Shown: piece after piece, positions 1 to 13,600 of the stretch
Numbering within the stretch: position 1 is the stretch's first letter
Layout of the letters: every line of letters begins with the position of its first letter
NCBI GenBank assembly: GCA_951640165.1
Contig: OX621242.1
Span: forward strand, 25,788,001 to 25,852,000
DNA from: Pseudoips prasinana
Lineage: Eukaryota > Arthropoda > Insecta > Lepidoptera > Nolidae
Direction: 5' to 3'
Length of the DNA stretch: 64,000 nt
The notes under the pieces: model-generated
The model's database searches: none
Seen by the model: only the letters and a program-made list of their open reading frames with translations
What the model was told of the DNA's origin: nothing
Made by a program: the position numbers and the translations under genes

Positions 1-270
1 ATCTCTACGTCAGCGCTACCCGTTAATTAAAACGTTACATATACGTTTTTACAATTAAGTTTTAAGTTACCGGGTAAGCATCTCCCAATCAGTGTGCGGG
101 CAGTGAAAATTTTTTAAGCTTACCTTGGCTAAAAACTTACCTTCAGGGAACATGTTGTTTACTTATACAAAAAAAACTACACGATAGTATACATACACTG
201 GACCAGCTCATATTGGACATAATATATGCATATCCTTAAATATGAACGAACGAACGTCTTAATCGATTTT

Positions 271-430
271 TTTGACTGGAGTTGCCTCGCGGGTTCGGTT
301 TCCGCGCCGGACAATTATTTGTGCGAGCCACAAATACTTGGTCTGAGTCTGGATGTAATTTGTGCCCGTCTATTATATGCGCGACACAGGGATTAGAATC
401 ACTAGTGCGGGCGTTGTCTTTAAAAAAATA
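271..430 (+). repeat. tRNA-derived SINE, family A, 5'-truncated
   Basis: The copy begins inside the tRNA-like head (cgcgggttcggtttccgcgc is a B-box-like stretch) and runs through a shared middle (ctgagtctggatgtaatttg) to the tail 'gtgcgggcgttgtctttaaa' followed by A-rich sequence. The same modules occur at 17503-17697 (+), 29537-29744 (-) and 56061-56272 (-), which defines the family. The A-box part of the head is missing here. Confidence 0.7.
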
Positions 431-1849
431 TATGTAATTCATGAGCATACACGCGCCTTTTTAAAACGGTGCTCAGGAAGCCTTTTCGATCCTCAACCAC
501 CAATCCGTACAGCGACTCCCATCAGACGACAGTTCGTAAGAAAAATGAACGGCTTGCGACATGAAGAATCACTTGTCGTCGATAACTATAACTTTGTATT
601 TGTCAACATTTTGCTTATTTTATATTCTTATATACAGTCACACAGCAAGTTAGTATACTAACAAACAAAAATTAGTGAAATATAACCACCATTTTAATAC
701 TTATAATATCATTTGATCATATTTTCATTAAAATGATTTTATGCGTGCGTGAATAAAATCAGTATAATAATATTATTATCCTTGAAATACCCAACTAATC
801 CATATAACATGAACCTCATAAAAAACATAAATGCAAAATGAGAGCCAAGTTCAATATTCAATACTAAAATTAATAATAACGCGTGGTGCTCGACTTTACC
901 AATAAAAGAAACCAGATCTATATGGGTACTAAGCTCTGTGTTCACACGGGGTGTAATTCAAGCTCATGATTTGACTCGGTCATTTTTTACGTACAGCCTA
1001 TATTATACTTGTAAGTTAATATACTTCCTGTTTACACCGGACTTATACTATTCGGTTGATATATTTGATTTATGGTTAAAAATAGCCAATTCAAATAAGC
1101 TTAATATTTTAATATTTAACTTGCTTTAAATTTACATTTTTGAACAAGTAATTACTCCGTAATATATTGTTACCTAAAATTACTTAATATTAGATTAATG
1201 TATGTTTTTTTAAAGCGGGTAGGACGAAAGGAAGGTTTTATTATCTATGCAATTCCCATGTATATAAAATAGTTTAGGAGTTGTGGCGCGTTGTCAGTCC
1301 TTTTTTAACTTGGCTGGACACTCTACCGTGTGTCAAATAAATTAAACCAAAAACGGAAAAACAAACCCCACAAATTTATTTCTGAGTTTTATCCTACCTA
1401 ACCTGCTGTTTCCAGCTACCCACCTTGGTCTTCTTGACCCAGATCGGTGATCTCGAAAAAGTAATCCGTGCCAGCGATTACAATCTTAATGCAAATACTT
1501 CAGTCGTGGCCTTCATGGAGGTATTTAATTCCATACAGTTGTACCTAGTGGTATTTCCTATATTTAAAAGTAACAGTTGATGGCTTTCTGTTCTTGGTTC
1601 ATAAAAATAGCCAATCATTTTGGGTTACGTGATTATTCGTATTAGGATGGAATAGGTTATCAGGTAAACTATATATTTTTATTACCTACCTTTTAATTTA
1701 TATTGCTTTGAATAAATAAATAATTTCTACATTAGTTTGAGAAGTAAAACTGTATGTCAACTTTTTGTTGTTTTATTACATATACAGGTGTTTAATTTTC
1801 ACTGGAATGCAGATTTTTGTTTCTTATTTGTATTAACAGAAACTGATTC
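431..1849. other. No gene seen
   Basis: AT-rich sequence with only short chance ORFs. A stretch near 1240-1400 has an AATAAA and an ordinary-looking transcript-like segment, but I cannot assign it to an LTR or a gene. Confidence 0.5.
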
Positions 1850-1910
1850 TCCTCTGGTGTTGCGAGTGTCCATGGGCGGCGGTGATCACTTACCATCAGT
1901 TGACGCTCTA
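1850..1910 (-). repeat. Fragment of a lepidopteran 'gatcactTACCATCAG' repeat
   Basis: The segment 'gggcggcggtgatcacttac' is the reverse complement of the motif at 50940-51000 (gatggtaagtgatcactgcc). Both are pieces of one dispersed repeat whose class I cannot name. Confidence 0.5.
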
Positions 1911-1945
1911 CATTATAAACTAGCTGTGCCCCACGGTTTTACCCG

Positions 1946-2243
1946 CGTTAAATTTTATAAATTATCATAGGTCCTCCCCCGTAGGTGATAGCGTCATAAT
2001 AGCCTATATGTTGACCCGACCTCTTAGTAATATTCATGCAAAATTTGAAGTAAATCCATGCAGTACTTTTTGAATTTAGCACGGACATACATACAGACAA
2101 ACAGACACACACAGACAAAAATTCTAAAATCTATATTTTTGGCTTCGATATCGATTGTAGATCACGGCCCAAGTATCCTTTTTAAAAAATATTCAATGTA
2201 CAGTTTTGACTCTCCTACGATTTCATTATATGTATAGATAAGA
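1946..2243 (+). repeat. Interspersed repeat, family D, copy 1
   Basis: Shares consecutive blocks with 27297-27566: 'ttgacccgac', 'cttagtaatattcatgcaaa', 'acaaaaattctaaaa', 'tatttttggcttcgatatcg', 'aaaaatattcaatgtacag' and a terminal 'ttatatgtatagat'. Sequence like this is very common in lepidopteran genomes. No coding capacity is visible and the element class is not determined. Confidence 0.65.
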
Positions 2244-2417
2244 AGCATTATACAGTCATGGTCAAAGGATTCGACAACATAACAGTTTGGCCAGGAATGT
2301 AGCTAATCAAATAGGGCTATAATATTGGATCAATCGTCAGTTTTTTTCAAAATTAATACATTTCATCTACTACTGTTTTCATAAAGGTTCTCCTAGGCAG
2401 ATAGAAATTACTTACGA

Positions 2418-2518
2418 ATAAGCCGCTGGATGTGGGCAGTACAAGACCGGCTATTGTGGAGATCCTTGGGGAGGCCTTTATCCAGCAGTGGTCGTCTTTC
2501 GGATGATATGATGATGAA
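2418..2518 (+). repeat. LINE 3'-end fragment (RTE-like tail)
   Basis: Contains the typical sequence 'tattgtggagatccttgggg' then 'aggcctttatccagcagtgg' and ends in a gat/atg microsatellite. This is the 3' tail of a common lepidopteran non-LTR element. Related tails occur at 14710-14930, 28825-28942, 52340-52525 and 62740-63010. Confidence 0.7.
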
Positions 2519-4359
2519 GGCAGCTATTCAATTCCTAGTATTTCATGTATATGAGACAGATAGTAGTTTCTACTTATAAACAATAAGAGAACATTATTGT
2601 CATACAATAATATCTATTACTGTTATAAATCGAAACGTTATATTGTGACATATTTGGTTGTTGTGAAATAAAACTACATGAGATTAAAAAGCACATTTAA
2701 AATTCTGGATTAATTAATTGTCGTTGAACATTTGAGTTTGTGTTTAACTATTCTTTTTCATTTCACTAAAATTGCACATAAAAATTCTAAGTCAATACAG
2801 CTAAGAATTTAAGATCCATGACCACGCACTGTGTATCGTTCCATGAAATTCACGTATTTACATTACCCACGATTCACTGCAAGTCTTAAGATTGCCGGAT
2901 AGTATCTATTACCGGCCATCTAGCGTCCAACTGAAAATGTACGTACGATCTTCTGTAGCTGTCCATGAAAGCAAATCTTAGATATTTATATACATATGTA
3001 TATATCCATACATAATTTGATTTAATATTGAAACATTGAATATAATTGTACACACTCACATTAATTACGTGCTAAGTTTATAATTATGTCGTATGTATTA
3101 TCACATAATTCAAAATTAATTATGTGTCATTTTTTAGACTATGTGGTATAAACCTTAACACGATATAATATATACACATCGATTTTTAATTGAAGTGTGT
3201 ACGCAGGGGAAATTCAGGTCTAACCTAGCCATATATTAAGAACAAGTTATATTAAAATTTTAGTTTCATAGCATTGTTTGCAATACATATCGTAAATCTC
3301 AACACAGAACTGAGAAATCATTGAACTATAGAATACATATAAGTCTATGTGGAAAATCATAGGTTTTATATATCTGATGGGCATCAAACTAGCGCCAATC
3401 CGCGTTAGGCGTTCTGGCGTTATGGTAAAAACTCTAAAGTATTTTATGATGTGATACTCATCGCCAGATATATAATTTCCTGTCCAAAAGATTTACAGAT
3501 GATATACCTAGATGTCTCCCATCGGCTTTGTTTATATAAGCATGGCTATCTGATATGTTCACATGTTGCACGTGATCATATCATATGATATAGATATTTT
3601 ATTTTATTCAAAAAGTAATTGCATGCTTTATATGCACATTAGTCCCATCACACCGTAGGGACGCGGCGCTTGCGATCTTTCAAGCGTTGTTGTCTTACCA
3701 GCACGCACAAATCGACGATGCTGCCCGATTCAATTTATGAGTACCAAGTATTGAGTTTAGATTTAGACTTTGTGAATTTACACAATAAGAATAAAACTAA
3801 ATTTTCATTGTTTTTTATCAATATGGAATGATTTTTCAACTGTCCACATTTCGATCGGTCATGTGTCTAGAACAAAACGGACAGATGGCATATATGTATA
3901 TCCTCCGTAGAAGTTATAGCAAGGGAATTGAAAGGAAAGCTATACAGCAGAGCGTCCAGGATTGGTAAAGGGCGCCGGTTCAGTCCCCGCCCGACTGTTA
4001 AATTATTAAGAGCTAATAAAACATTATTTTATCCACAGTCTATGAAGTGTCATTCCACATAAATTTTCGTATAATAGTTCTTGCCTTTCCATTCTTTTGT
4101 GTGGAAAGGCACAAAAAATATTTTTCCAAATCAAATAATAATTCAATTAAACAATCCTCTTCGAATATTTGACTGATTATTGATTTGAATATTGCACGCT
4201 AAATTAACATTTTAATCGTTCAATACTACCTATCTATAGTTAAATGTTTGCATGGCATATAATAGACACCACATGTATTATAAACTGTACATAAAATAAG
4301 TGGTAAACTAAGAAAAGGTAAAATACCACGGTGGTAAAGTATCTTGGGTGATAAAAGAA
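2519..4359. other. No gene seen; intergenic, downstream of the receptor gene
   Basis: AT-rich, without long ORFs. Near 3925-4010 there is a short run with a weak B-box-like 'ggttcagtcccc', too weak to call a tRNA. Nothing else is supported. Confidence 0.45.
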
Positions 4360-4365
4360 TTTATT
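4360..4365 (-). terminator. Candidate poly(A) signal AATAAA for the receptor gene
   Basis: On the minus strand AATAAA lies about 155 bases after the proposed stop codon at 4519-4521, a normal distance for a 3' UTR. It is the nearest canonical hexamer that I found downstream of exon 6. Confidence 0.4.
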
Positions 4366-4518
4366 GTGGTAACATACGAGGTATGTGTGCAATATTTTCA
4401 TAATACGCAGTTCGTTGAATAATAAAGTACGGCTATTTAAAGTACATGCTTTAAATGAAGCAACACGTAAGTACAGTTTTAAATGGACACTGACATTTTC
4501 AGCTAGATCATTTGATAT

Positions 4519-4694
4519 TCAATTGAAGTGTGTTCGCACGGACAACGCACGGACGGGAGGGACAGGCGCACATGCCCTAGTCGTGAGGATACCCCGCCTC
4601 ATGGACGTGCAAGAAGAGCACGTTGTCGGACCTCGCTGAAGTCGGTAACTGCTTGAAGTCCCACGTCGAGTGATCCCATTCACACCAACCATCT
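4519..4694 (-). CDS. RYa-R: RYa-R exon 6 (C-terminal tail, proposed terminal exon)
   Basis: A pyrimidine-rich acceptor (TTTTTCTACAG) precedes the exon. Exon 5 ends in phase 1, and completing its last codon with the first two bases here gives an open frame of 57 further residues to TGA at 4519-4521. The product is basic and rich in Ser/Thr/Arg (for example RRGTSSSYRLQRG), as expected for a GPCR phosphorylation tail, and it makes the whole coding sequence divisible by three. A second frame is also open over the first part and looks protein-like (GWCEWDHSTWDF), so this exon could belong to another gene. About 20 kb separates it from exon 5. Confidence 0.55.
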
Positions 4695-7600
4695 CTGTAG
4701 AAAAAGACATAGATTAGATTGATTTCATAATTACCAGCGTAATGAGGAGGCAGAAAACCGGGTGACATTGAATTGAACCGGGTCATTTTGAATATTGAAT
4801 CTTAACTTGCAAATGATCTTAGCTATTGAATTATATTATAGCGTTTCGTTTCGTGACTACAGCACCCTGTAGTCACTAGTTACATAACGAACCGGTATAA
4901 TATATATTTTTTTTGTAATTTCGTTTCGATTTAAAGATTAATCGTGAATGTGAAGCTGACCTCTCATTGTATGAGAGGTCAGCCTATATCGGAAATGTAT
5001 AGCTTTCCGATATAGATCGAAAGATCGATATAGATTTATCGAAAAGAAAGAGAGCAATAATTTTTGGAGACCTTAATCTAAATTTACTTAGCAAAGAAAA
5101 GTCTATCAAAGACTATAAGATCACACTTAAAGAAAATGGTTTTCATATACTCAATAATACTCATAAAACACACTGTACACGCTCAACAAATACTTCTAAG
5201 ACAATACTAGATCATGTTAGTACAACTATGAAAGACAATAACTACCACATGACATTAATTGAAAGCGCTATGTCAGATCATAAACAAATATATCTTGAGA
5301 TAAAGAGAATTAAACCGAAACACCCAAAGAAAATTCAATATCAAGCTATAAACTACAGCAATTTATACAGAACCATAAACGACATATCCCTACACAACAT
5401 AAATAACGATTTCTTCAGATTAGAGTCGCTTCATTTACGAGCCATCGCAGAAAATAAAATAACTAAAACGAAAATACAAAACCCGCCAAGACAAGATTGG
5501 ATAAACAAGGATTTAATATCAGCAATCAATAAAAGAAACTTCTTATGGCACAAATTGAAAGAAGAACCGCTTAACAAACACCTTGAAGAGGAATTCCAGC
5601 GACAGAAAACTACGGTGCGCGAAGAGATTCAGACAACAAAAAACCAATATTATCAGAAAGCCTTCAGAATCTGTGAAAAAAATAATTTGAAAATGTGGCA
5701 ACTCATAAATAACTTGACTAATAATAAAATTAAACAAAATCTTAGCCCTCAAAAACTTAACACCACTTCAGGACAAATCTCTGATCCTAAAGAAATATGT
5801 GAGTGTTTCAACATATTTTTCTGCAGCATAGGTGCCGAACTAGCAAAAAACATTCAAAATCAGACAAAAAATAATTATAACTTGCCAATATCTACCGGAA
5901 AAAATACCAGTACCATCGAACTATCTCAATTTAAACCAACAACCATTGAAGAAGTACTTAAAATAATTAACAACCTAGATTCGAATACGAGTACCGGCTT
6001 GGATGGAATAAGTACAAAAGCAGTTAAATGTGTTAAAGAACTAATAGCCCCCAAATTAACTGAATGCATCAACAAGAGCTTAACTGAAGGAACATTCCCG
6101 GAATCTTTAAAAATAGCAAGAGTCAGTCCAATATTTAAGTCTGGTAACAAAATGGAGCCAGGAAATTATAGACCAATATCCATTTTACCTGTGCTATCAA
6201 AAATTTACGAAAAAATTTTACATGATCGGCTAAGTATCTATCTAGATTCATTAAAATTCCTCTACAAAAAGCAATATGGTTTTAGAACAAAATCAAACAC
6301 ACTAATAGCTACGACTGACTTAATAACTTCGATAAAATTAAATGTAGACGCCAAAAAAATCACCTTGGGTATCTTCATAGACTTAAAAAAAGCTTTCGAT
6401 ACCGTTAGCCATGATCTGCTTTTGACCAAATTTAAACGCATGGGTATCAAAGGCTCTAGTTATAAAATGCTACAATCCTACCTTACAAACAGAATGCAAA
6501 TTGTTAAGATTGGTGAACACCAGAGTAAACCTCAAAAAATAACATTTGGCGTTCCCCAAGGATCGATTCTTGGCCCTTTAATCTTTTTAATATATATTAA
6601 CGACATTCACGAAATTGGATTAAAAGGTGACATTGCCCTATACGCGGATGACACTAGTTTATTTTACTCTGCAAAGTCAATATCCACTATTATTGAGCTA
6701 GCACAAAATGACTTGGACCTTCTACATACTTGGTTACAAACTAATTTATTAACTATAAATATAAGTAAAACAAACTATGTTATATTTGCAGCTAAAAACA
6801 AAAAAATCGATATACATAAACATTTGACTATCAATGGACAAAAACTAAATAAAGTTAGCAAAGAAAAATATCTTGGTCTAACAGTGGATGACAAGTTGTC
6901 ATGGCGACCACATATAGAAAATATCCGTAAAAAACTTGCGTCTCTTACGGGAGCTTTACGTAGTATAGTACGATGTCTTCCCAGAAAAGTCCGATACACT
7001 ATATATAACTCATTGGTCAAATCCAATATTGAATATCTAATCGAGGTGTGGGGCTCGGCCGCTAAGTCGAACATACAAGTACTACAAAGAGCCCAAAACA
7101 AAATAATAAAAACACTTTTTCAGTATCATTACCTTACCTCAACCACAAAAATTTATAAAGAAAGTAAACTTATGAACCTCACTCAGTTGTACAAATATAA
7201 CACATGTATTCTAATCCGGAAAATATTAACAAAAGATATACATTCACAAATAATACTTACAAAAAAAAATCAGACACAAAAAATTTTAACAAGGCAGGCG
7301 AATAATATCACTCTGATAACCCCTAAAAGTAATCATGGGAAAAAAAATATTATGTATGAAGGAGTGAGGTTCTATAACAAACTGCCTAAAGATATCAAAG
7401 AAATTAAAACCCTCAAAATGTTCAAAAAAATATTAAAAGACCATATATTAAAGGACTTCTCCCTTTTATCGTAATAAATATAACAAAAAAAAAATATAAC
7501 AATATAATTAACTTAAGTAATATAAAGCGATATTATAACAAAAAGTATATTAGTAAAAAAAAAACCCAACAACAAACATAAAAAATAAAAATACAAAAAA

Positions 7601-10600
7601 CCTAAATGAAACTTAAACTTATTATTATTTTTCTTTTAATAACTATTATTATAAAATTGTTTACAAAAAAACCCACTCACATGCATAATGACCTAAAAAT
7701 CCTATAATACTTATCTACTAGACAAAAACATAAAAATAAAACCTAAAAAAAAATAATTAAATACGATTAGCGATTTCTCAGGTTGCATAAATCCATCAAA
7801 AAAACAATTATGTTGATACTATTAATATTTAAAAATATATATACATATATATTCCCATTGCGTTGTACCGAATAGTTCACGTTGCTGCGCACTATGGTAT
7901 GGGCCTTAAAAACATAACTGTTTTATATACATATACTAGATACGATGCGAAGCGCCGTGTGCACTTCGTTCATATCTACCCACCGCAACACAGAAAAAAT
8001 GGATGTAATTTGTGTGGTTGTTAATTGTGTTATTTGTAAAATTGTTTTTGTATTGTATAGTTTAGTATTTTAGTTTAGTTTAGTTTAGTATTTGTAAGTA
8101 GCCACGCTTGGCGTCCTATAGTAAGTATTTTAATTTCTCTGCAAGTGATGTATTATCTTAAGAGAAAATAAAGAATCTTTAACCGTAGATGATATGTAAC
8201 CGTGTGTACTGAAACTCATAGCGCTCAATATAGGATGTTGGGCACAAAAGGCCGCAAAACACGCATAAGCACACAAAAAAAATGGTTATACATAAATATA
8301 TATAACAATATATATAACAATTTTTTGAGTGCTTATGCGTATTAATTAATAGATACTAATCTTTTTGGCAAGGAATTAAATTTGTATTTGGAAAACTATT
8401 ATACGATATACGATATTACATAGACTTATAAAGACAAGACGGACCGACTCTGTGATTTATTAACACACAATCCTAATCCCTGGTTGTAGAAACTTAATAT
8501 ATTACACAGCCGTTTCTTATACAACCGTTGTGTACAACTACACTCGCGAGCAACCAAATCGACTCAAGCCTAGACGGCGCACATATACATTGATTTTCCT
8601 AAAACGATAAATGGTAATTACAAAAGTGATATGTCATTCGAAAGCTGAAGAATTAGGCTTTCAATTAACATCAATACCTTAAAAAAAACTAAGCGCTGAT
8701 TTATTGACACATTTTAATTGGCCGTCAGCGTAAATTACCTCTTTAGGAATCCACGACTTGCGCTACCTGCTCCCGCTATAAAACCCCCCACTTCCGGTTT
8801 ATCTTATCAGTTGCTTGTTACAGGTTGACCGGTACACATCTCCGTAAATTGCATTCCTTGTTTTCGCTAACCCATGGATACCACACCAGAAGAAGCCGCT
8901 CAAGTTGTTGCCTTGTTGCAACAAGGGTTAAGTCAGCGAGCAATCGCTGCCCAGCTCCACTTGAGCCAGTCTTCTGTATCCCGAGTATACAGACGGTTCC
9001 AAGAGACTGGTGCCTTCAATCGGAGACCAAGAACGAGCCGCCACCGGTGCACTTCAGAGAGAGACGACCGCTTCATTGTCTCAACCTCGCTGCGCAATCG
9101 ACACCTTACGGGCGTTGATGTGCAGCAAGAACTGAGACGTGTACGACAAGTGGCTGTCAGCGAGTGGACAGTGAGAAGACGCTTGAAGGAAGCCAACTTG
9201 ACGCCAAAAAGACCTGCGACGGGCCCTAAGTTGACTGCAGGCCACCGACAAGCGCGCCTTCAATTTGCTCGAGAGCATCTCAATTGGAGCGTTGCGCAAT
9301 GGCGATCGGTCCTGTTTACTGATGAGTGCAGAATGTGTCTGCATGGCAGTGACAGGAGAGGCCGAGTCTACAGGCGTCCGGGAGAACTATTTGCCCAATG
9401 TTGTTTCGCTGAAACAGTGGCATATGGCGGCGGTTCCTGCATGATGTGGGCTGGTATCTCTTTAGAGGGAAAAACCGAACTTGTTTTCGTGCCTGGGGGC
9501 GGCCGAGGAGGCGGGCTAACAGCTGATCGGTACATCACCAACATTCTACTGGATCATGTTGTGCCCTACGCAGGGTTTGTCGGTGAAGACTTCGTGTTAA
9601 TGCACGACAATGCCCGCTGCCACACGGCACGAGTCACTCGACAGTTTCTGCAAGAGGTCGAATTACGCACGATGGACTGGCCTGCGCTCAGTCCTGACAT
9701 GAATCCCATCGAGCACTTATGGGACGAGCTTAAAAGAAGAGTTCGGGCCAGAAATCCAGTCCCTTCAAGCGTAGACGAGCTAAAGACAGCATTATTAGAG
9801 GAGTGGGACGGCATTCCTCAAGAAAATGTCAAAAAATTGATAAGGTCCATGAAAAACAGACTGCGGGATGTAATTAGGGCTAGAGGGGGCAATACGAAAT
9901 ACTGATTTAAATAAAATAATTTTATTTTTAATTTTTTTTGTTTAATTTGTCAAATACGAGACACATACCCTTTTTCCTAAATTCCCGTTTTTCCTACTCT
10001 TGCATTCAGACATCATTTATTTCAAAAATGATGGATGGATTTCAATGATAATGATATCAAATTAAAGCTGACATCTTAAGCTTTCGAATGACATATCATT
10101 TTAATAATTTCCATTCATGATTTTAGTTGTATCAATGTATGTGTGCGCCGACAAGGCTTGAGTCGATTTGGTTGCTCGCGAGTGTAGTTGTGTACAAGTT
10201 ATTGACAATTATCCGCACCAGGGGCGAGACGGGACGCGAAATCGTGCGGTCGCATTCGCCCTGAAGATCCGAACAGGTTTAAAACTGTTAGCCGAGTCCA
10301 ACATAACATTAATTTATTAATTTCATTTGTTACTTGTTACAATTTTTTACAATAAATGAAATGAAATTTATTCAGCACTTGTGTATTAACATACACTTGT
10401 ACTTGCCAAGCTCACAATGCAGTACATAAACATAGTGGATAGTATATATAAATGATACAAAAAAAATTCATTAGTCAGTCCGTGCGGTTTGTTTTATCGC
10501 ATATATTTTCTGAAATCCTAAAATAAATAACAAGTTACTAATCTATTATTTTGAAATATATTAATATTAAAGAATGGAAGACTAAAGCAAACAGACGAAA

Positions 10601-13600
10601 TTCTAAATTAGGGTGTGATCACATACACGGGATCACCGATCACACGTTAAGGGGCCAAAGCGATCCTCACCGCTGAGGAACCTACCCTAGCTAGCCTGCG
10701 GCTTTCTCTGGAGAAGAAAGCCACAAAGAAACTCCGGGCTTGCTTTTTCCGTCTTCTTTTGCTTTCAGTTTCCGATTTTTTTTAATGTTGTATTTTACTT
10801 ACAATGTGATTGGTTGTTATGTAGGTTAATGCACGCACAGAACCGTTGTCATCCAGTGAATCATGATAAAAGAAATAAACAATACCATTCAATTTAACTC
10901 AAGCAATTGGAATATCCTCTTGCTAGACAAAAAAAACGGTGGGTGCATCCGCGTACATTTATAAAATTAACAAGTCACACGAAGTCTACCAGAGGCGAAT
11001 ACAATATGAGTACCCCAACAGCAGCTCGACCAGTTATCGCAAGCAGCACCCGTTCACGAGTATGACGTGTGGGCCAGCCATCGCCTCTACGAATTTATAA
11101 TATGGAACTGCTTTTAAATTAATTATATTTATTTTCCCACTCAAATATATGTTTATTACGCTCAGAGAATTTAATTGGTTGCGTCGATACGAAATATTAC
11201 TTCCACAAGGTACATCATCTCTGAACAATAGTGGCTGAAGGGCAACGAACTTTGCGCAGTGTGTCAACCGAAAAGGCCAGTTTGTTCTCGTTAGAACGTA
11301 AGCCATGTTTCCAGCCATAGTTGTTTGCTTGTAGCACTCGTCTTACGTATGCAAACGACGCCTCTATGTCTTGTGCATCACATAGCTGCAGTATTCTAAG
11401 CGTCCTTGGTACAGACGCCAGCACATCCAGCTACCCCAATCTGTCAAATTTATGTTATAGATTTTCAGCCTTATCAAAAAAGAATAAGGTTTACTTTCAA
11501 TTGGGGAAATTTGACTGATTGAGTTAGCTTGATGTGCTGGCGTCTGTACAAATGATAGACTTTTTCAACATAGTCAACAATTAAGGTAAACATTTTATAT
11601 ACATTCATTTATATGATACCCTATTTAACTTAATATTTATGGAAAAAATATCCAAGTTATGCAAACTTTTAATATTAGTAATTCAAAGGTATGGTATGTT
11701 TAATAATAAATAATTTCCACATACGACGCGAACTTCGATACGGCCCATTTGATAGTAACCAGTTACTTTAGCCAGCAACAAACATGGTGTCACTCACGTG
11801 TTGTTAACACCCGGCATCCTATGAATCTCTAGTTTTTTACTTTTTTTGTTTCACAATTAACACCAGACATCCTATGAATCTCTAGTTTTTAACTTTTTTT
11901 GTTTCACAATGGGGACTTTCACAATTGTCAGTTTTAGTTTTATAATAGTTTTGTTTTATAATAGCTAGATGTGCTGGCGTCTGTATATATCTTATTGCAT
12001 GGATTACGCATCTATTTACATAATAATGCAATGTCCTGCTTACTGTACCAATTCATGTAACTGTGCCATCAAAAACTTTCTAAACAATGAATCTGCTTCG
12101 CTATGTAATAAATATTGGTGGTATAGTAAGGGTGGCCGAGGAGTTGACGTTCAAACACAAAAATTTGATACTTTATGATGAGGAGTATCCGGATCATAAA
12201 CCATAATCTCCCCATTTTTATATACTTTGAAAATTTATGAGTCCTGAGCTCAAAGCCTAATTTTGAACTTTCGTATAAATTCTAAGTCAGTTCTGCAATG
12301 ATTCGATAAACCATACTTTTAGAGTGTTAGGTAAAACTATACTAATTAGTTATCACAAAAAAACTGAACCAGAAATGTTCAACAGAACGAGATAAAAATC
12401 GAAAAACTGATGTTAGGTGAAATTTACAAAAAAAGAAACATAAAAAAAATGCTCTCTCGAAAACTACGCAAAATCGTAGTACATAATTGGGGGTCATTCG
12501 GATACTCCTCATCATAAAGTACCTAAATTTTGCGTTTGAACGTTAACTCCTCGTCCACCTTATATATACCCAACTATTTAGGTATTAGATAAATAATTGA
12601 ATATTCAGGATTAATTTAAAAACGTAATTAATCATTAAAAATATATTTTGTTAATAATCAGAAATTTGGTATTCAGAAGGTACCTACACTGAATTTATTG
12701 GATTAACATGGCAGTGACCGAATGGACTCATTTTAGTTAACAATAACCCAAATAAGGGCATTCGTTAAGTAAGGTGTGACAGTAATTATAAACTATGAAA
12801 TATTATTGCATTTAACTTAAGAGTCCATAATATAACAAAGGTCCAAGGTACATATATTATACTAAAGCAACAGAATTATTAAGCATAATTTATGAATCCA
12901 GTGAATATCAAGCTTAACAAAAGCAAGGTCAATTAATACTGGTTGTAGTTAAAATAGCGCCCAGAAAATTTGTAGATGAACCCTATCAGAACACAAACAG
13001 CCGAATGATTGATAGTCTAGTATGTATTTCCATTGTTAACGCTGTCATCAATTCTCCCTGCCGCACCTTTGCGTCATCAAATTTATGATGTGCTTTACGA
13101 AATACTAAATTAATACTTTGTTACTGAATATGATTTATCAAGTTGTAATAAAGCTGCTCAACCAGGCCAAGACTGGAGTACAATCTTTATGTTATCTTAT
13201 CGTCGAAACCCCTCTGTTGCCACCTTACGTACTAGGTTACTGCCTCGTTGGTCTAGCGGTAGCGTGTTCAACCGCAGAAAATGAAGCCCTGGGTTCAAAT
13301 CCCGGGTCGGGCCAAAAAGTGATTTTGGGATTTTACCGTAAAAAGAAATTTCTCATTACCAGCCCGAAGTCTGGAAGTTGGCGGTATTACAACCCCGTGC
13401 CTCGGAGAGCACGTAAAGCCGTCGGTCCTGTGCCTGATCTTTTTCCGGTCGTGTCGCTAGTCGTCCCATTAAATCATGAGAGTGATGGAATAGCAAGTAC
13501 CCCTGTGCTTGCGCACACACTTGTGCACTATAATATGTCCTGCGCAATTGGCTAATCTCCATTGAGAATGGCCGCCGTGGCTGAAATTCGGCCGGGAAGA

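Larger units (their letters stand above)
8534..10191 (+). mobile_element. Complete Tc1-like DNA transposon
   Basis: Terminal inverted repeats begin ACAACTACACTCGCGAGC at 8534 and end in its complement at 10191. They match almost perfectly for about 60 bp and more loosely, including 'gatatgtcattcgaaagct', out to about 155 bp. TA lies close to both ends (…gtTA|CAAC; …GTTG|TGTA), but the exact outer base is ambiguous by 1-2 nt. Between the TIRs is one intact transposase gene with AATAAA right after its stop. The coding part is much more GC-rich than its surroundings. Confidence 0.9.

Noticed and set aside
1240..1420. Solo LTR
   Set aside because: An AATAAA and transcript-like end are visible, but I found no paired TG...CA ends, TSD or primer-binding site.
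11215..11424. Minus-strand 69-codon ORF with EASFAYVRRVLQ as a host exon
   Set aside because: It runs into the MITE terminus, shows no recognisable family, and has no convincing splice sites.
13240..13312. Functional tRNA gene
   Set aside because: A and B boxes are present but the acceptor stem does not pair, and a SINE body plus TSD follow.
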